64,000 bases of DNA from the NCBI GenBank assembly GCA_036346375.1, contig CM070511.1, positions 13,454,001-13,518,000 on the forward strand, read 5' to 3'. Origin of the DNA: Guadua angustifolia (lineage: Eukaryota; Streptophyta; Magnoliopsida; Poales; Poaceae). Of this stretch, positions 21,264 to 32,293 are shown piece by piece. The notes beneath the pieces are model-generated. The model saw only the letters and a program-made list of their open reading frames with translations, did no database searches and was not told where the DNA came from. Position numbers and translations under genes: made by a program. Numbering within the stretch: position 1 is the stretch's first letter; the number at the start of each line of letters is the position of its first letter.

Positions 21264-23090
21264 TCACGTAAGGCCGTAAGGGCACACAACTCCAAGCTCA
21301 CTCCTCAAGGCAACAAACCTAGAGCTATCCAAAGGCTTGGTAAAGATATCGCCAACTGGTGGTCACTCTCCAAACCGAAGCACTATGTCTCCTTTCTCCA
21401 CATGGTCTCTAAGGAAGTGATATCTAATATCAATGTGCTTGGTCCGGAGTGCTTGACCGGGTTCTTGGCAATGCAAATAGCGTAGTGTTATCACGTAAAA
21501 GTGGAACACTCTTTATCTCTAACCCAAAGTCCCGCAAGGTCGATCTCATCCAGAGCACTGCTACAAAGAATCGGTCTGAAAGAACATACTCGGCCTCGGA
21601 AGGATCATGCGACTCGGATCGCTTCTTAGATGACCAAGAAACAAGAGAAGTACCAATGAATTGGCAAGTGCCGAAGTGCTCTTCCTATCTATCCTCTGAC
21701 CAAGAAAGTCAAGATCGGAAAAGGCTCTAAGGGATAGACAAGAGGAAGAAGAGTACCAAATACCATAATCAATGGTAGCTCAAGGTATTTAAAGATGCGC
21801 TTCACCGCTTTGGCGATGAGAGACGCGAGGAGAAGCTCGAAGCGAGCACACATACACACAACAAAGTGTATGTCCCATGAGGCAAGAAGATACAAGAGAG
21901 AGCCAATCATACTCAAAACTCCTTTTGATCAAGAGGCTCACCATCCTCATCGGGCTCAAGGACAGCGAGGTGGCCATAGGAGTCATCAAAGGCTTTCCAT
22001 CGACATATCAAACCGCCTCGGAGGTCCCGAGTATACTTACCTTGGTGCGAAAAGTACCTCCCGAGTGCCGCTTGATTTGGAAGCCGAGAAAGTAGCTCAA
22101 CTCACCCATCATACTCATCTCAAATTCTGTGCTCATCACCTCGTAAAAATGAGACACAAGAGACCGAGATGAGCCACCAAAGATAATATCGTCCACATAA
22201 ATGGACGAGAAGAAAATGAGAATCTGGTGTCGATGAATAGAGTTTTGTCTACTATACCCATTTTGAAACCATGATGAGAAGATAGGACTTAAGCCTCTCA
22301 TACCAAGCTCTAGGGGCTGCTTAAGTCCATACAAGGCTTTGGAAAGCTTGTAGACATGGTTCGGTATTTGGGGTTCTCAAATCTCGGAGGTTGCTTGACA
22401 TACACCTCTTCCTCAATGAAGCCATTGAGAAATGCACTCTTGACATCCATTTGATAGAGCTTGAAGCCCCGAGATGCAGAGAATGCAAGCGGATTCTAAT
22501 TGCCTCTAGTCTAGCTACAGGGCAAAGGTCTCCTCAAAGTCAAGACCTCAACTTTGAGTGAAGCCCCTGTGCAACTAGCCTAGCCTTGTTGCGAACGATA
22601 ACCCCATCCTCACTCTGCTTGTTTTTGAACACCCACTTGGTCCCAATGACATTATGACCAGATGGGGGCTCTACAAGCCGCCAAACTTTGTTCCTCTCAA
22701 AGTTTTCCAGCTCCTCATGCATAGCATTAATCCATGATTCATCGGATAATGCATGAGTAACATCCTTTGGCTCAAAAGAGGCAACAAAGGCAGAGTGAAG
22801 GCAGAAAGAAGATAAGCTGATTTTGAGCGCGAACACGCTCGAATAGATCACCAATGATCTGCTCGGTGGATGAGAACGCTGAATGTGTCGTGGAGGACTG
22901 TAGAGAGTGGCCTCTACCTCTTGAGGAGAAGAGGTAGGAACAGAGCCACTCACATTGAAGAAGAGTTCAAGGCAAGGGTTGGTCTTCCCGAGGTGCGTAA
23001 ATAGAAACAGAGGCATCTCGGTGTAGAGGAACTGGATCGGGTGGAACACCATCATCTCCATCATCCTCATCCTCTACAAAGATGGTCTCG
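21264..23090 (-). pseudogene. RT and RNase H region of element C, frameshifted
   Basis: RT begins with SDESWINAMHEELENFERNK and GTKWVFKNKQSEDG (22600-22760). LYGLKQ (about 22325) is followed by a frame break. SSIYVDDIIFGGSSRSLVS (about 22170-22230) carries the catalytic YVDD. MSMMGELSYFLGFQI follows, then SLLYL..S.DIHFVVCMCARF with frame changes. RNase H ends with RTKHIDIRYHFLRDHVEKGD and TKPLDSSRFVALRSELG, stop at 21264. Motifs are complete and only the frame is broken, often by one missing base next to CAG or CCGG. Confidence 0.85.
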
Positions 23091-23329
23091 GAGGGATAAG
23101 AAGAGCTGAAATATCGTGTCTAGCTCTGGGCTAGCCTCATCAAAGGTCACGCCACGGTCTCTATGATCCTATTCGCATCACAACTCCAGCACCCTATAGC
23201 TACGAGAAGACGTCGAGTAACCCGTAAAAATACCATCGAAGAACGAGACTCAAACTTATCTAGGTTACAGACTTCAAGATGAAACACTTGCAACCAAAAA
23301 CGCGAAAATGAGAAACACTGGGCTTTCGC

Positions 23330-24285
23330 CCATACCTCAACTCATAAGAAGTGCGATGCAAATGTGCTCTCAAGAAAACGCGATTGGAAACATGACAAGC
23401 AGTAGCTATAGCCTCAGCCCAAAACTTCCTAGGAGTCTCAGACTATCTAGCATCGTCCTGGCCATCTCAACCAGGGTCCTATTCTTCCTTTCCACTACGC
23501 CATTTTGCTGAGGGACGTATGGAGAGGAGAACTGATGCTCTAACCCAGACTCCACACAGAAACTCTCAAAGTAGGAATTCTTGAACTCGGTGCCATTATC
23601 ACTGCGTATAGCTCGTAATGCACCTGGGAGCTCAACAGACAACCTACTAACCAATCCCCTAAAGTGAGAAAAAGTCTCATCCTTCGAGGCCATGAAAAAT
23701 ACCCAAGAATATCTCGAAAAATCATCAACAATGACAAGGACATACCACTTCCTCCCGCCGATCAGACTCTAGCCGACCAACCAAGGTCCATGTGTAAAAG
23801 CTGTCTGGTGCATCACCATCACTACGGTGGATCGGAGGATGAGAAGCAAGAACCATCTTGCCATGTCGTGAGGAGAGCAAACTAAGTCTTTGACCATCTT
23901 GAGTTTGGGCAAACCACGAATAAGATCGCGGTGCTAACTCGGTCAAATGATCAAAACCAATGTGACCAAGTCTCCTATGCCGAAGGAGAGATCACGAGAC
24001 TCGAAGCAATCAAACACCAAGAGAGTCTCTAGAAGAAACAGAAAAATCAGCACGAAAAACCCTCCCAAATCTAGAAATCCCAAAACTAACTCTCCCGATG
24101 AATCAAGGATTCTACAAGCATTGCTCTTAAAGCTTACCTCGAAAGAGTCATCGATAAGCCGAGAAACGGAAAGCAAATTATATTGCGACTTACTCACTAA
24201 GGCAACGCCCTTAAGAATAAAATTTTCATTAATGCAGACGGTACCTTTAGCAATGACTCTACGAAGAAGCATCCCCAAAAGTGAT
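23330..24285 (-). pseudogene. Integrase region of element C, frameshifted
   Basis: The gag-pre-integrase region GTVCINENFILKGVALVSKS and YNLLSVSRL lies at 24120-24260. The catalytic core shows RAIRSDNGTEFKNSYFESFC and QQNGVVERKNRTLVEMART (23440-23620), giving the second Asp and the Glu of the DDE triad. The first Asp region lies between, in another frame. The protein would insert the cDNA copy into the genome. Confidence 0.85.
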
Positions 24286-24375
24286 CAACTCATCACCGGG
24301 GCTCGGACTAGGAAGAGAACCAACGAGAGTCTCCGGTCATATGGCGAGAACAACCGAGTCAACAATCCAAACATC
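24286..24375 (-). pseudogene. Aspartic protease motif of element C
   Basis: The - strand encodes the VDSGCSRHMTGDSRWFSS-type active site, but one G is missing in the DSG triplet region (TCGGTTG), so the frame changes inside the catalytic motif. Confidence 0.65.
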
Positions 24376-24819
24376 TCCTTCCCCATCCGATTTAACCCGA
24401 TCAAGTCAAAGAGAGAAAGAAGACTCATCTTCGATAAAGTGAGGACACAGGAACCCAATCTTCAATCACACGACGCCTCAAAGTACCACCCACAGAGGAA
24501 GAAGATCGACTCTAGTGTCTCTCGACGCCGACTCTCACAAGATCGGAAGAATCAACTCTAGTAGAAGATGTAGGAGCTATCGGTTTGGCCCGCCGTGGTG
24601 CAAAGGCCGACCATCCCAACGAGGTGCCCAAATCTCCTACCGAAAACACCTCACGCCGCCGATATCTACCTCGATGGGAAAAACGAGGAATATCATGAGG
24701 ACGGTGGAAAGATCGACCACGAGCAACTCGGGACTAAAACTCGATCAACAAAGATGAAAACCGAGTCCCGGACGCTGCCCAAAAACAGTGACTCTCGACT
24801 GTCTAGTAGCGATGTGCGC

Positions 24820-26085
24820 TTTAGAGCACTCGAGTCTGGGATGACCTCAATACCCTAAGAGCAGCAACACGCCACGCTGGTGATCTTGGCGCGTCTAAAA
24901 GCAAATCTACTAGGTGACCATCCTTCTTACAGAAGGTGCATGAATACTTCACCTTGCTAGAGGTAGAAGTGACAGAGAAGCACCCTTCGCCGAAGTCCCA
25001 TGGACAACCCCAAAGAGACCTAAACACAAGGGTACTCACCACAGAGCTACCACTATCTCTCCACTCTTGGAGGCACGTTACAAGCTCAAGGCGGATGCGC
25101 CTGCGTGCTCAAGTAATCAAATCCTAGACCTTGATTGAATCTGCTAATTTTGGACCGGTCTAGAATGAGATTGAGTTTCTTCTTACCTCCAACAAATTTC
25201 TCAAGAGTGCTCATAAGATCTTGACACTCTCGGAAAAGTGAGGCGATGAAGAGCAAGGGAAGGAGTAGAAGAAGAGCCGAAGAAGAGGATCGAAGTAGCG
25301 TGCATATTTTTCCCTATACACTTTGCCTCAATTTTGAGAGACTCACAGAAGCACAAGAAGCATCTCTAATTCTACCAACTTTGGCATCTAACTTCTTCCT
25401 AAGCTCTGCGTGGACCTTATCAACGCTATCCTCAACCCCAATACACAGCAAGCAACCATTATTTGACTTAACTAGTAAGTCCTTAGCAAGTTGATCACAC
25501 TTGGCATTCAAAACTTCATTATCAAGTTTTAGTTGCTTCTGACCCTCACATGAGCCGACCGGGTCCTTAGAAGCATGCAATTCAAGTTCATCATTTCTAG
25601 CGTAAAGCTTCCTAAGGTGACAACTCATGGCATCAATTTCAGCAAGTAGCTTAGGGCAATTTTCACAAGATGCGCTTGTGTGAGTATGAAGAAAACTAGC
25701 ATCAATAGGAATAGGATCAATAGAACATGTGCTAGCATCCTTCGACCTAAGAGCCTCAAGATCGTAAACCACACTATCATGCAGGTTCTTAGGTTCTCCA
25801 ACTCCACAAGCAAAGCATCACAGAGAGTACAACTATCGAGTCTCGGGAGGAACATGATTTAAGTGAAGCTAACTCCCGAGACAAGGTATCTACTTCCTTC
25901 TCTAACTCAGAACCCTAGCTCTAGCTCTAGCATGAAATTTTCCTAATTTGCAAAAAGCTTCATTGAGCTGGTCATAGGAAGGTACCTCGTCCGAGTCATT
26001 GTAGAGCTCGGAGTCGCTAATGTCGTTGGTGTTTGCCATGAAGCACATGCCGGAGAAGTCGTCGCCGCCTTTCTTCTCTTGCGGA
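24820..26085 (-). pseudogene. C-terminal gag of element C (coiled coil and second zinc knuckle)
   Basis: A Cys-rich coiled-coil section (DASCENCPKLL-like; CEGQKQLKLDNEVLNAKCDQL at 25500-25560) precedes a second knuckle-like motif, CTFCKKDGHLVD, at about 24920-24960. Several frames are needed to read it through. It is co-linear with 15830-16600 of element A. Confidence 0.7.
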
Positions 26086-27171
26086 TCATCCTCGCCTGTC
26101 GCTCCATGTCTCCGTGTCGGAGAGGCTGATGTCGTCGAGGCGGCGAGGACGCTGTGGAAGAGCTTCTTGTTCTTCGAGAAGTTGCGATACTTCTTCTCGT
26201 CTTGCCGGCTCATGAATCGGAGGCTTCTTGTTGCGGTTCTTGTCGGTGTAGTCGTTTTGCCGGAACACGGAGTCGTTCTTGCCCTTCTCCAGTTTAGGAC
26301 AATTCGCTCGAATGTGGTTGGGGCCGCCACATTCGAAGCAGGTGATCCCACCACCTCTCTTCCTCTCTCTCACCCTTTTGTAGGCGTGAGAAAACTTGCG
26401 AGCTAAAAGAGCAAGCTCAGTTTCTGGAAACTTGTCCAGTTGGTCATCGCTTAGCTCGCAAAGTGTAGATAGGGAAAATCCAACAGAAGAATCAAGAGAA
26501 GATCCAATGGGATCGGTGACCAAGGCCATCGACTGTGATTTCGTCTTGCGAGAGACGACGTCGATCTCATGAGTCTTGAGTCGGGAATAAAGCCTGTCAA
26601 GAGTCAAGGTCGACAAGTCGGTAGTATCCTTGATGGTGGTCACTTTCATTTCCCAAACACGAAGATCGAGTGCGGTCAAGAAGTGACGAGCATTATCCGA
26701 GTCAGGGTATGTGCAACCAACTGCCCGGAGATCGCTCAAAATTTTAGTAAATCGACCAAAACACTCGTCAAGACTCTCACCAGCGTGTTGTTCAAACTTG
26801 TTGTATTCACGCTTGTGTTGATCCTGCCTCACGGTCTTGATTTGGGTAGTGCCCTCATGGTATGCATCGAGGGTCACCCAAATCTCGTGAGCGGATCGCA
26901 GGTGAGAGATCCGATCATACTCACTGCGACTGAGTCCCTGTATGAGAATGTTCCTTGCCTTAGCATTTGCCTCAACGTCAGCCATATTGCCGGCCGTGAC
27001 GTTCTCATCGGCAGGAACCTCATATGGGAGCTTCACCTTCTGCCATATCAGGAAGCCCTGGGCAGTGATGTATGACTCCATCCGAGATTTCCAAAAAGGA
27101 AAATCAACACCACAAAAAATTGGAGGCTTGGTGGAATACTTGTGCATCGCCATGGCTCTCGAGACCGTCAA
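26086..27171 (-). CDS. gag N-terminal half of element C, 361-codon open frame
   Basis: This is the longest intact retroelement frame in the nest. The start is ATG 27171 or the better-aligned MAMHKYSTKPPIFCGVDFPF seven codons in. It contains FWKSRMESYITAQGFLIWQK, ARNILIQGLSRSEYDRISHL and FEQHAGESLDECFGRFTKIL (gag core), and a CCHC knuckle CFECGGPNHIRANC at about 26300-26343. The last residues are out of frame. The true continuation (NKKLFHSVLAAS..., 25902-26200) is in the next frame, so one base is missing near 26200. Gag is the nucleocapsid-type particle protein. Confidence 0.8.
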   Translation of the reverse strand: MTVSRAMAMHKYSTKPPIFCGVDFPFWKSRMESYITAQGFLIWQKVKLPYEVPADENVTAGNMADVEANAKARNILIQGLSRSEYDRISHLRSAHEIWVTLDAYHEGTTQIKTVRQDQHKREYNKFEQHAGESLDECFGRFTKILSDLRAVGCTYPDSDNARHFLTALDLRVWEMKVTTIKDTTDLSTLTLDRLYSRLKTHEIDVVSRKTKSQSMALVTDPIGSSLDSSVGFSLSTLCELSDDQLDKFPETELALLARKFSHAYKRVRERKRGGGITCFECGGPNHIRANCPKLEKGKNDSVFRQNDYTDKNRNKKPPIHEPARREEVSQLLEEQEALPQRPRRLDDISLSDTETWSDRRG

Positions 27172-27191
27172 GATCTATGGAAGAGCAAAAC

Positions 27192-27203
27192 GGCTCGATA
27201 CCA
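27192..27203 (-). other. Primer-binding site of element C
   Basis: The - strand reads TGGTATCGAGCC two bases after the LTR end. Element A has TGGTATCAGAGCC at the same place, so CAG is altered here. Confidence 0.8.
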
Positions 27204-27205
27204 CT

Positions 27206-28581
27206 TGTAGGATCGGATGGCGACAATCGAGAGGGGGTGAATGATTGAGCGGAAGACAAAATCAAAATTTTCTTGATTCACAAAACCCCTAAATTAATTA
27301 TGAAATATTGCTCTCGGTTTCAACAAAAACAGAGTAACAGACGTTCACCAAAATCGTAATTCTCAAGATCCAACCGTTGGATTGACGTGAAATTTTAATC
27401 TGTATAAATTAGATTCAGATCCGAAACTAACGCAACAAGAATCACCTCAAACCCTAATTATGAGATTAAACAAAATCTACAAGGAAATAACCAATCAAAC
27501 TTTTAAGATCAATTACTAGATGCCCTAGCAATATTTTGGATGGATCAAATCAAAATTATCATGGTGAAAACGTGAATCAATCTGAAATCAAAACAGGCAT
27601 GCAAAGCGGAGAACTAAAAAAATAAACGAAAATATCAGTAGCAATTGAGATTACTGTAGCACGCGGTCTCAGTGCCGAAGTTGCTGCTGTGCTCGGCCGC
27701 TTCCTTTTAGCCGCCAGTGCATGCAAGCGATCTTCAAGTCGTTCATGCAAGGGAATTATCTAGTAGTCATTCAAGGACATGTCCAGCACGACTCCTTGAT
27801 TTTTCTTCACGCTGCAACGCTTCGGCCTTCCCGGTGCTTGAACAAGAAGACGCTTCATCGCCGCCAGAGCACTCGACGCCAGTGCTAGGACCTCCCGCCG
27901 CGGTACTCACGCCACCGTGAAAGTTCTCGCGGAAGCAAAACAAGCGTCAGATCAAAAGCGGCCGCCGCCCAAAAGCCTCAATTTCATTGATTAGGTTTCG
28001 GGGTTTTTATACAACTCAAAACCCTAACACATGTATGCATATCCACTTGGCCCAATAACACATGGCCCAATATATGCATACAACCCAAAATTCACACATG
28101 CACGCCAGACGGCCCCGCCGACTCACGTGACTAACCACCTTCGTGTGCACCGCTCTCTAGCCCGAACATCCCGCATGACATCCTCGACCACGGGACCTCG
28201 ATTCCTCTCAACCTAGTCCCAACCTCGGTTCCTCCATGAACCTAGTTCCGTCCGTCATCGACCACGTTAAGCCTCGAGCAACACACGCATACCTAATAAA
28301 CAAACAACGATCCGAGCACAAGTCCACGACTTGACTCAAAGTCAATCCATGCAACCACTCACATGAGTGCATTGCATCAAACAAAATCATTAATCAATCA
28401 TAATTATGCTAAATGATCCGGTGCTACTACCCTAGGCGGTAGCACTAGGAAAAGCAACCAACACTCAAATTGCTTCAATTTGAAGATCCAATTCAAATCA
28501 AACTCAGTTTCAAATCAATCCAATCTCAAATCTTGTCAATTACTCATCACACACAAGGATAGACCTCCACATGGTCTTTCA
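27206..28581 (-). mobile_element. 5' LTR of element C
   Basis: The LTR has about 1376 bp and is co-linear with 18130-19529. Differences between the two copies are mainly one- to three-base indels at CCAGG, CTG and CCGG sites. Confidence 0.9.
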
Positions 28582-28586
28582 GGGGG

Positions 28587-29643
28587 TTTTTGAAGTTTTT
28601 GTTATATTTTGTAACATGCTTTTTATTTTGTGTGTTTCTTAAATGAAAAACAAAAAAAATAAAAAACAATGAAAAAGTACTGAGCATTGTATTTCATACA
28701 CATATGTCATTTGAAGCCATGTTTATGTTTCAAGATCTTTGCAACTTCATGTTCATGCACATTGGTGTAGTTTATGACATGACTATTTAAATGGAATGAC
28801 AACTTGAATTAAATCTTATCATGGTTGAACTTTCTTGGCTATCTTGATCCTGCTCAAAAAGTGCTAAATATAAAAGTTAAGTGCTAAAGCTAAAAGAGTG
28901 ATTGTTGATAAATGCAAGAACAAGGTTATGTACTATCGCACTTCTTCTTTACGAGACTGCTTATCATTGCACTTTGATATGAACTTGGAAGAGGTTGTGT
29001 ACAATCGAAATCATGAAACTTTAAGCTTGTGATTGCTTGGCATGGTTGAAAAGTAAGGCTGATGGTGCATGTAATTCCTTGCAATTGTTATTGTTGCAAT
29101 CAATTAATGAATCAGTTTTTCAAGCACAAATAGAGTGCACAAGAAAATTCAATGTTTTCAGGTTTTAAGATTGTTGAGAAAGGGAGATCATGCCATGCAA
29201 AAAATCATTAATATTACTTGATTTTTAGTATGCTTACTCTACATTGTTTTTGTGTAGATTTGAGGGTGCAAGTACTTTTGATAGCATGACTTGGTGATGT
29301 ATTTGTTACATTTATGCATGACTTATAAAGCTCAGTACATAAAAAAAGGGAAAAACTAAAAATAAACAGATTTTGTTCTCTCTTTTGCATTCTTGATGAA
29401 TGCATTGTCAAAGGGGAAGAATTTTGGAGTCAAAGGGGGAGAATTTTGGAGAGTTTTGGACACATATTGCACATTCACACACATTTTTCTTCTTTTTAGG
29501 GGGAGGTTATTTCTTCTTTTTAGGGGAAGATTTTTCACTTTGCCTTTTGTTTTCAAAATGAAATTTCTTTAAAATTTTCTTGTGAGTGAATGCCAATGTT
29601 CAGTTCTAAATGGTGTTGCCAATATTTTCATCAAGGGGGAGGT
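28587..29643 (+). other. 3' non-coding region and polypurine tract of element A
   Basis: This is the continuation of element A after element C. It has no ORF with a motif. AGGGGGAG-type tracts occur near 29412, 29434 and 29500, and the final polypurine tract AAGGGGGAGG (29633-29642) precedes the LTR. Confidence 0.75.
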
Positions 29644-31204
29644 TGTAAAATTATGTGTTGAGAAATTGGCTTAGTAATGAAATTGGCATTGCAAAGTGAT
29701 TGTGATTATGGCATGTGTGGTGCTTGTTCATATGCTGGTGATAGCATGATGATGGTTTTGCTTGATGCAACGCGCTCGTGTGACTGGTTGCATGGATTGA
29801 CTTTGAGTCAAGTCGTGGACTTGTGCTCGGATTTGTTTGTTTCTTTATTCATGTGCAGGTGTTGCTCGAGGGCGAACATGGTCGATGACGGGACCAGAAC
29901 TGAGGTTCGGGACTAGGTTCAGGGAGGAATCGAGGTCTTGGTGGTCAAGGATGTCATGCGGGACGTTCGGGCTAGAGAACATGCACATGGAGGCTGATTA
30001 GTCACGTATTTACAACATGTGGTCTGTACATACGTGCAAGAGTTGTTTTTGGCCATGTTGGGCAGGTTGAGATGTATACGAACTCTTTCCATTTGGGAAG
30101 TGGAGTTGTATTCTATCTCTTTATGTTTGCTCTGTATAAATAGGGGGAGGTGTCTCCTGTTTATGTAGAGAGCCAGGTTTTAGGGTTGTACTCTTTTGTT
30201 TGGAGTACTGTTAGACAAAAAGAAATAAAATATCTTTCTTACGACTCGAGCGTCCTGTGCATTGCGGCGAGGGCTTTTCCGGCATCTGGATTTTGAGTCG
30301 CTGATTACTTTCGACGTTGTGGCTACATGCAACTGCAAGCTTTAGCACCTTGAGGCTCCCTGGCTACTAGAAGTGTTTCACGTGCATGCTAGAAGACCTG
30401 CGCTAATTTGGTTCGTTGTTGATTCGCGTTTTTCATCATTTGTTGCTTCAATCATCTTTCAAAGGTAATATTTCTTGATCCGTAGATCCGATCGATTTGA
30501 TTTTTGTCAGGTTAGATTTATAACTGAATCTAGTTTGTACAGTTAAAATTTCACATCGATCTAATGGTTGGATATTTAGGAAGTATTATTTTAGTGAACG
30601 TGTGTCAGTCTGCTCGTCCGACTCCTCTCTTGGTCGCCCAGATTTAGTCATCTTGCGAAGGACATAACTTTAGATCCGTAGATCTGATTGACCTGATTCT
30701 TTTTTGTGTTAGCTGCAGAATGGAGTGTAGTTTTTTACATTTAAAATTTCGCATCATTCCAATGGTGGGATCTCTAGGAATTTATATTTTTATGAACTGG
30801 TCACCGATCTGCGCTTGATCGCCTTTGCCACTGCCGCCTAAATCGCCGCTTTGTCGCCAAATGGTCGCCAAGTGCTCTACTAGTCGCCCAAGTGCCCAAA
30901 CTGGTCGCCCAAGTGGCCTACTGATCGCCCGAGTGCTCTATTAGTCGCCTAGACTGCTATACTGGTCGCCCGACTGCTCTACTGGTCTCCCGGACTGCTC
31001 TACTGGTCTCCCAACTGTGTAAACTAGTCACTGAACTATGTGAACTGGTCTCCCAGCTGTTTGCCGTCTGCATGAACTGGTCTCCAAGCAATTTGAGTTT
31101 AAATTGGGGTGTGTTAGAAAAACAAAGTTCAAAAATTTGATTTTAGCTTCCGCGCAATCATTCACCCCCCTCTGATTGCTATATTAGTATATTTTGATCC
31201 TACA
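29644..31204 (+). mobile_element. 3' LTR of element A, intact
   Basis: The LTR has 1561 bp, from TGTAAAATTATGTG to TTTTGATCCTACA, followed by TSD AAACC. TATAAATA lies at 30135-30142. It gives the empty-site sequence across which F1 inserted in the 5' LTR. Confidence 0.92.
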
Positions 31205-31272
31205 AAACCTTTGTTAGAGCTCAAGTATCTTCAATAATGGCCAAGATCCACTGTAGATGGTAGGTAGAGGGG

Positions 31273-31280
31273 TATTTATA
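31273..31280 (-). promoter_or_regulatory. TATA box of solo LTR D
   Basis: TATAAATA on the - strand (GGGGTTATAAATACCCC context) lies downstream of the inverted-repeat array in element orientation. Confidence 0.6.
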
Positions 31281-31329
31281 ACCCCAACCACCAAAATTAG
31301 CCGTTTGAACTTGAAATCCTGACCAAGTC

Positions 31330-31905
31330 AGGATTTCCGGTGCTACAGCCCATGTAGGACCATTAGCACCGGGCACGTCAGAGCATTTAATGCCTTGACA
31401 GAGGCCGTTGTGCAGTAAGTCCGGTGCTACCACCCAACTGGGGCCAGTAGCACCAGGTTTCTATTTTCTTTTTTCGTCGAAGAGGGTGCTCTCTGGAATT
31501 TTTACACCGATCATTTAGGCTAGTGCTACCACTACCCCAGTAGCGTCAAGCTACCATGGGCAGTAGCACCGCCCTACCAAAACCCCAAAAATACATGCCC
31601 ACTGGAATTATTGCACCGGGCCAGAGGGACCGGTGCTACCGCTACGTCGGTAGCACCGGGCTACCATGGGCGGTAGCACCGCCTTGCCTAGACCCAAAAT
31701 GGTGCGCCTCTGGAATTTGTACACCGGGCATTGGGTCGGTGCTACCGCTACCCCGGTAGCACCAGGCTACCATGGGCGGTAGCACCGCCCTGTCTAGTCC
31801 CCAAAAGAACCCTTCTCGGGTTTTTACACACCAGCCTTGGTGCCGGTGCTACCGCTACACTGGTAGCACCAAGATGCCCTTGGCGGTAGCACTGGAATTC
31901 CAGAG
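31330..31905 (-). repeat. Tandem array of GGTGCTACC/GGTAGCACC inverted repeats in LTR D
   Basis: Pairs such as GGTGCTACCGCTACGTCGG followed by TAGCACCG recur at about 31340, 31420, 31512, 31631, 31737 and 31842, the last four spaced about 106-117 bp. Each unit also holds GGGCGGTAGCACCGCC. Every unit can fold into one or two hairpins. Confidence 0.85.
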
Positions 31906-32293
31906 GGTTTCTTTGAGGCTTATGGAGTTTATAAAATTTGACAACTATATGACAATGCATGAGTGTAATTAATTGATTTGAGCCTTTAGACCTTAAGACG
32001 ACATCAAGATAACGTCAAAACCCCTCTTAATAGTACGTCCCTATTTCTAGCAATCTGATCTTTTCTCCAAGCTTCGAGATCGGTAAAATGACTAGAGAAA
32101 TGTCCTTAGATTTTTACCTTTACTTGATTGATACTTTGATCTTCTTTTGCTCCATCTTCATGCTTCCATGATCACAAATCCTTAAGACTAACCTATTTCA
32201 ATATACTCAACGAAAATGTTAGTCTCTTAAACATGATTGTCATTAATTACCAAAACCATGAGGAACTTTTGGGGCCTAGATGCTTTCACTTAG

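Larger units (their letters stand above)
18130..28581 (-). mobile_element. Element C: full-length SIRE-like Copia retrotransposon (TSD GGGGG)
   Basis: LTRs of about 1.4 kb lie at 18130-19529 and 27206-28581, both TGTAGGATCGG...GTCTTTCA on the + strand, which is TGAAAGACC...GATCCTACA in element orientation. GGGGG flanks both ends (18125-18129 and 28582-28586), inside the G-run of element A's polypurine tract. Order on the - strand is gag, protease, integrase, RT, RNase H, then 1.7 kb of non-coding sequence and the polypurine tract. It is the youngest-looking layer here, yet gag-pol is split by many single-base frameshifts. Confidence 0.93.
9842..31204 (+). mobile_element. Element A: Copia retrotransposon with both LTRs (TSD AAACC), defective and nested
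   Basis: AAACC flanks both ends (9837-9841 and 31205-31209). The 5' LTR is 9842-14460 (with F1 inside), internal sequence is 14461-18129 plus 28587-29643, and the 3' LTR is 29644-31204. The coding region holds gag, a protease remnant and the RT C-terminus/RNase H, but the integrase and the first part of RT are deleted. Gag type and LTR ends (GATCCTACA) place it near the SIRE-like Copia group. It is a relative of element C, which inserted into its polypurine tract. Confidence 0.9.
9213..32288 (-). mobile_element. Element D: SIRE-like solo LTR (TSD CTTAG), interrupted by element A
   Basis: On the - strand it begins TGAAAGCATCTAGGCCCC, a familiar start of grass SIRE-type Copia LTRs, and ends ...CTTGATCCTACA at 9213. 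CTTAG flanks both ends (9208-9212 and 32289-32293). Own sequence is 9213-9841 plus 31210-32288, about 1.7 kb, with no internal region, so it is a solo LTR. A TATA box (TATAAATA, - strand) lies at 31273-31280. U3 carries a tandem array of GGTGCTACC inverted repeats. Confidence 0.85.
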
